Below, piece by piece: positions 34,285 through 37,870 of a DNA stretch of 37,870 bases (the first letter of the stretch is position 1; every line of letters starts with the position of its first letter). The DNA is from Paracoccaceae bacterium (GTDB taxonomy: Bacteria > Pseudomonadota > Alphaproteobacteria > Rhodobacterales > Rhodobacteraceae), in assembly GCA_021648025.1 (NCBI GenBank), contig JAKITO010000033.1, forward strand, positions 1 through 37,870, in the 5' to 3' direction. The notes beneath the pieces are model-generated. The model ran no database searches and was not told the DNA's origin. It worked only from the letters and a program-made list of their open reading frames with translations. The position numbers and the translations under genes are program-made.

Positions 34285-34836
34285 TTAAAGAACCGTGACA
34301 ATCGTGCCAATTGGCACCCGCTCATAAAGGTCTGCCACGTGTTCGTTAAGCATCCTGATACAGCCATTGGAAACAGACTGACCAATGCTTTCGGGTTCGA
34401 TGGTGCCATGGATGCGGAAATAGGTATCAACCCCGTTCTGAAACAAATAAAGCGCGCGCGCCCCCAACGGATTGTCCGGGCCTCCGGGTTGGACATATCT
34501 GTTGTTTATGAACTTCGAATACGCCCTTGGGCTGCGTTCGATCATTTCATCGGTCGGCCGCCACGTCGGCCATTCCTTTTTGACATCAATTGTGGCAGTG
34601 CCGGTAAACTCCAACCCTGCCTTGCCAACCCCGACACCATACCGAACCGCCTTGCGCTTTTCAGTTACAAAATAAAGGTAATAGGAACGGGGCAGGATCA
34701 ACAATTGCCCCGGCAAATACTCTTTCTTGATACGCACAAACTGCGGTTTCGGGTCAAATGCAGTGGCGGCTTGTCCGACCTCAGGCATCATCGCCACAGC
34801 AGCAGATGAAATTATGAAATTGCGACGTGTAAACAC
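34285..34836 (-). CDS. L,D-transpeptidase (YkuD), Tat-type signal
   Basis: 183 residues from a GTG at 34836, with AGGGGG about 9 nt upstream; a longer frame begins at another GTG (34869). The N-terminus TRRNFIISSAAVAMM is a twin-arginine leader, cleaved near GQAATA. The YkuD domain has His143 in FRIHGTIEP and the nucleophile Cys159 in SVSNGCIRM. These enzymes make 3-3 cross-links in peptidoglycan or attach proteins to it. The short form without LysM or binding domains is common in Rhodobacterales. It is convergent with tesA. Confidence 0.9.
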   Translation of the reverse strand: MFTRRNFIISSAAVAMMPEVGQAATAFDPKPQFVRIKKEYLPGQLLILPRSYYLYFVTEKRKAVRYGVGVGKAGLEFTGTATIDVKKEWPTWRPTDEMIERSPRAYSKFINNRYVQPGGPDNPLGARALYLFQNGVDTYFRIHGTIEPESIGQSVSNGCIRMLNEHVADLYERVPIGTIVTVL

Positions 34837-34966
34837 TGTCCGATCCCCCTTTGACAGGATGAATACCACATTCTTACTTTTCTAACCTATAGGGTCAATC
34901 CTGATATCGCCTGTTCCCGCAATTGTGAATCCGGCACCAAATAATACCGAAAAACGAATAATATCG

Positions 34967-35172
34967 TTAAGGCCGGAAACCCAACCGCCCCAAACTCCAG
35001 GTCATCAGAACATAAAGACAAATTGTCAGAGTACATCCCGCAATCAGTGTCGGCCAAACCCCGGCGCGCGTTTGGCGACCTCGGAAACGATGGCGATGAT
35101 AATCCCTGAAATCAAAGCCTTGGAAATCAGATAACCGACAGCATCCTTTTCGAATTCATCTTCCCAGTCCAA
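34967..35172 (-). pseudogene. DUF3147-family membrane protein, internally deleted
   Basis: The minus strand encodes YLISKALISGIIIAIVSEVA then KRAPGFG, the first membrane helix of DUF3147 proteins, and, one frame away, PTLIAGCTLTICLYVLMTW then SLGRLGFRP to a TAA at 34967, which is the last helix of the same family (normally ...GFWP-L...C.LT...Y..M.W.LGR.G). The roughly 60-70 middle residues are missing. The junction GGGTTTGG could result from recombination between GGGTTTGG and GGGTTTTGG copies. No ATG start exists; a TTG at 35172 follows an in-frame stop. Non-functional. Confidence 0.55.
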
Positions 35173-35191
35173 TCACCGATCTTTCAGAAAT

Positions 35192-35222
35192 CCATAGGAT
35201 GGTGCAGGCATCCATCCTATGG
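35192..35222. repeat. Palindrome with 11-bp arms
   Basis: CCATAGGATGG, 9-nt spacer, CCATCCTATGG. It shares the TAGGATGG core with the palindrome at 10346-10368 and lies just upstream of the DUF3147 remnant. A member of the same REP-like family is likely. Confidence 0.55.
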
Positions 35223-35444
35223 CACCCTCGATCAGCTTTCCAGTTTATTGGCTTCGTCTTCTTCATGATGGCTTTTTCGTAAAACGGCTTGCTCACACCT
35301 TTGCGCAATTTGTGAATAAACACCATTCAACCGCCAGCCTGGCGCAAATGCAGCCACCCACCGGAAGAGTTCCGGTTCGGATTTCGTGCTGGGGGTGTCT
35401 GCTGACCCTGTCAGCCGCGTCTCCGACGATGTTCTGGCTGATGG

Positions 35445-35603
35445 TTATGCGCTGCGCTCGATACGAAACAGCAGATCACCTGCTTGCACCTCTAAACCGT
35501 CCTCAATCAGCACTTCTTCAGGAAACCCACTGACACGGGCAATGACGTCAACCTTGGCTTTGACCTCGCCGCGACCAATAAAGGTTTTCGGGTTGCGCAG
35601 GGA
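35445..35603 (-). pseudogene. RND efflux periplasmic adaptor fragment
   Basis: The minus strand reads LRNPKTFIGRGEVKAKVDVI then ARVSGFPEEVLIEDGLEVQA and GDLLFRIERSA to a TAA. This is the beta-barrel edge and first half of the biotinyl-lipoyl domain of AcrA/MexA-type membrane fusion proteins (consensus ...F.GR.EA...VDI.ARVSGFL....F.EG..V..GDLLF.IE). About 52 of some 380 residues remain, with an in-frame stop just upstream. No RND pump gene lies nearby. Confidence 0.6.
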
Positions 35604-35614
35604 TCAAAGCCTCG

Positions 35615-35664
35615 CCTTGACCACCGAGGCAGAGTTTGCCCAGCCCAACGCATTCGGTGGTCAA
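35615..35664. repeat. Inverted repeat with 11-bp arms
   Basis: TTGACCACCGA (35615-35625) and TCGGTGGTCAA (35654-35664), separated by 28 bases, immediately upstream of the adaptor fragment. It could be the end of a small mobile element or a leftover terminator; no transposase frame is associated. Confidence 0.4.
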
Positions 35665-35984
35665 AGTCGTTCTGTATGAACACGAAACGCATCAATGTAC
35701 AAAGCGCAGTCGCCATTCATGCCCCAAACGTAGGAGGCCGAAACAGCCCTATCGTCACTAATTCTGGACAGCAGTTTTGCCCGATGCCCAGACACCTGAC
35801 AAAACAGACCCCGACCGCAACACACACATAATCCCATCGTCTGGGCAAAAAGTATGCTGGAAATCTCCTATTGGTCTGGCTCACTGACCCGGCGTCAGAT
35901 ACCGGCGACCGGAACCCCGGCCCCTAAAGGCAAGGCTCTGTTCAGGAACGGCCAGATGCAGACGACGCCTGCCCGCCGCCCCCC

Positions 35985-37870
35985 CTACTCCGCCGCCTCG
36001 ACATAATCTTCCATCGGCGGGCAGGAACACACCAGGTTCCGATCACCCCAGGCATTGTCCACCCGATTGACCGGCGGCCAATACTTGTCCACCCGGAACG
36101 CACCCGGCGGAAAACAGCCCTGTTCGCGCGAATATGGCCGGTCCCAATCGCGCACCAGATCCTCCATCGTGTGCGGCGCATTCTTCAGCGGGTTATTCTC
36201 TGCATCAATCCGCCCCTCTTCAATGTCGCGTATCTCCTCGCGGATCGCCAACATCGCCTCGCAGAACCGGTCCAATTCGGCCTTGGTCTCGGACTCGGTC
36301 GGCTCGATCATCAGCGTACCCGCCACCGGCCAGCTCATGGTCGGCGCGTGGAACCCACAATCAACCAACCTTTTCGCAATATCATCCACCGTCACCCCGG
36401 CGCTGTCAGCAAACGGGCGGGTGTCGATGATGCACTCATGCGCCACCCTCCCGGTCTTGCCGCGATACAAAACATGATACGCGCCTTCCAGCCGCTCGGC
36501 GATATAGTTGGCGTTCAAAATCGCCACCCTTGTCGCCTGCGTCAGCCCCTCGCCGCCCATCATCAGCGTATAGGCCCAGGAGATCGGCAACAACGAGGGC
36601 GACCCATATGCCGCCGCCGAAACCGGCCCCTGCCCGTCGCCCCCCGTGGGGTTGCCGGGCAGATGCTCGATAAGATGTTCCTTGACGCCAATCGGCCCCA
36701 TGCCGGGGCCACCCCCGCCATGAGGTATGCAAAAGGTCTTGTGCAGGTTCAGGTGGCTCACATCGCCGCCCAGATCACCGGGGCGTGACAGACCGACCAT
36801 GGCATTCATGTTGGCCCCGTCGATATAGACCTGCCCGCCATTGGCATGCACGATCTCGCAAACCTCGACCACGGTATCCTCAAACACACCGTGGGTGGAT
36901 GGATAGGTGATCATGCAACCGGCCAGATCATCGCTGTATTTCTCGACCTTGGCGCAGAAATCCTCCAGATCAATGTCACCATTATCGGCCGATTTGACCG
37001 GGACCACCTTCCAGCCAACCATCTGGGCGCTGGCCGGATTGGTGCCATGCGCGCTCATCGGGATAAGACAAATATTGCGATGCCCCTGCCCTTGCGCACG
37101 GTGCCACGCGGAAATAGTCAGCAATCCGGCATATTCGCCCTGCGCCCCGGAGTTGGGCTGCATCGAGATTGCCGCATAGCCGGTGATATCGCACAGCTTG
37201 GACGAAAAATCCTCGATCAGTTCAGCGTAGCCCTCGGCCTGATCCGCAGGAATATAGGGGTGTAGGCTGGAAAATTCAGGCCAGCTGATCGGCATCATCT
37301 CAGCGGCGGCGTTCAGCTTCATGGTACATGATCCCAGCGGGATCATTGCCCTATCCAGCGCCAGATCGCGATCCGCCAGACGGCGCATATAGCGCATCAT
37401 CTCGGTCTCGGCCCGGTTCATGTGAAACACCGGGTGCTCCAGAAATGTGCTGGTGCGCAACATGGCCTCGGGCAGGCGGTAGTCCGGCGTCAGATCATCG
37501 GCCTCAAGGATAATGCCAAAGGCGCGCCAGACCGCTTCAATCGTCGCAGGCCTGGTGCATTCATCCAGCGTGATGCCGACCTTGGAGTTGCCCACCCGGC
37601 GCAGGTTCAGCCCCTCGCGCACCGCCGCCTGCAACACACCGCGCTGCAACAGGCCCACCTCTACCGTGATGGTATCAAAGAAATGCTCCGGCTCGACAGC
37701 AAACCCGGCTGCCTCCAGCCCCTTGGCCATGCGCACGGTCTTGCGATGAATACGCTGGGCAATCGCCGTGAGGCCCTCAGGCCCATGAATAACAGCATAA
37801 AACGAAGCCATGACAGCCAGCAACGCCTGCGCGGTACACCCGTTCGACTGGGCTTTTTCCCGGCGGATAT
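35985..37870 (-). CDS. gcvP: Glycine dehydrogenase (decarboxylating), P protein (5' part off window)
   Basis: The frame is open to the right window edge ([20 protein letters not shown] is read there), so about 628 C-terminal residues of a roughly 950-residue protein are present; the ATG at 37823 is internal. GcvP decarboxylates glycine and passes the methylamine group to GcvH lipoate. The PLP lysine lies in [20 protein letters not shown]; other landmarks are [24 protein letters not shown] and [16 protein letters not shown]. It ends EDYVEAAE with TAG at 35985. gcvT and gcvH are expected upstream (to the right) since nothing follows downstream. Confidence 0.96.
   Translation of the reverse strand, partial: IRREKAQSNGCTAQALLAVMASFYAVIHGPEGLTAIAQRIHRKTVRMAKGLEAAGFAVEPEHFFDTITVEVGLLQRGVLQAAVREGLNLRRVGNSKVGITLDECTRPATIEAVWRAFGIILEADDLTPDYRLPEAMLRTSTFLEHPVFHMNRAETEMMRYMRRLADRDLALDRAMIPLGSCTMKLNAAAEMMPISWPEFSSLHPYIPADQAEGYAELIEDFSSKLCDITGYAAISMQPNSGAQGEYAGLLTISAWHRAQGQGHRNICLIPMSAHGTNPASAQMVGWKVVPVKSADNGDIDLEDFCAKVEKYSDDLAGCMITYPSTHGVFEDTVVEVCEIVHANGGQVYIDGANMNAMVGLSRPGDLGGDVSHLNLHKTFCIPHGGGGPGMGPIGVKEHLIEHLPGNPTGGDGQGPVSAAAYGSPSLLPISWAYTLMMGGEGLTQATRVAILNANYIAERLEGAYHVLYRGKTGRVAHECIIDTRPFADSAGVTVDDIAKRLVDCGFHAPTMSWPVAGTLMIEPTESETKAELDRFCEAMLAIREEIRDIEEGRIDAENNPLKNAPHTMEDLVRDWDRPYSREQGCFPPGAFRVDKYWPPVNRVDNAWGDRNLVCSCPPMEDYVEAAE

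Larger units (their letters stand above)
35173..35984. other. Gene-poor stretch before gcvP
   Basis: About 800 bases without an intact gene. It contains the palindrome at 35192, the adaptor-protein remnant at 35445 and the inverted repeat at 35615, listed separately. The rest (35223-35444 and 35665-35984) shows nothing recognisable on either strand, apart from a dispersed GCCCAGAC/GTCTGGGC pair around 35786 and 35837. Confidence 0.5.

Noticed and set aside
35507..35716. 69-codon minus-strand frame over the adaptor fragment
   Set aside because: It uses a different frame from the recognisable adaptor peptide and has no similarity I can name.

Overview
The window looks like chromosome from a marine Rhodobacteraceae (Roseobacter-group) alphaproteobacterium. 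The grounds are recognition of protein families rather than any search: an L-malyl-CoA/beta-methylmalyl-CoA lyase of the ethylmalonyl-CoA pathway type, a DUF1611/DgcN protein, a two-Cys-pair thioredoxin TrxC, an alphaproteobacterial-type GltX, a monocistronic accA, and moderately high GC with alphaproteobacterial Shine-Dalgarno sites.

Layout. 1-6850 is core metabolism: a partial dgcN-like gene, mcl1, an AraC/GyrI regulator with a GyrI-like partner, accA, then divergent hemC and hemE, and a tRNA-Met(CAT). 6851-7854 is a decayed integration zone holding a tRNA-3'-end-like sequence, the N-terminus of a tyrosine integrase apparently fused to an AlpA-like remnant, and a truncated IS256-family transposase. 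7855-15621 is a surface-polysaccharide island: wecC and wecB (UDP-ManNAcA synthesis), a methyltransferase-like coiled-coil protein, a GT4 enzyme with an N-terminal extension, an IS21 istB remnant, an unknown 178-residue protein and a GT2 enzyme.

15703-33408 returns to housekeeping and mixed genes: pheS, a serine hydrolase, a PEP-mutase/isocitrate-lyase-family protein, a secreted RTX protein, trxC, an 18-repeat secreted MORN protein, nadE, an FAD-dependent oxidoreductase, a frameshifted metallo-beta-lactamase-fold gene, gltX, a gamma-glutamylcyclotransferase-like gene, an NsrR-like Rrf2 regulator and the ybbA-ybbP ABC exporter pair.

33457-37870 holds tesA divergent from ybbA, a Tat-type L,D-transpeptidase, a 1.1 kb gene graveyard (an internally deleted DUF3147 membrane protein gene, a fragment of an RND-efflux adaptor, inverted repeats) and the 3' two thirds of gcvP.

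The most notable accessory part is the 8 kb polysaccharide island, which carries mobile-element relics of three kinds at its left edge and in its middle. I found no CRISPR array, toxin-antitoxin pair, phage module or complete insertion sequence. No clearly new defence or signalling system is visible; the least explained genes are the 178-residue protein paired with the GT2 enzyme, the coiled-coil methyltransferase-like protein, and the MORN protein.
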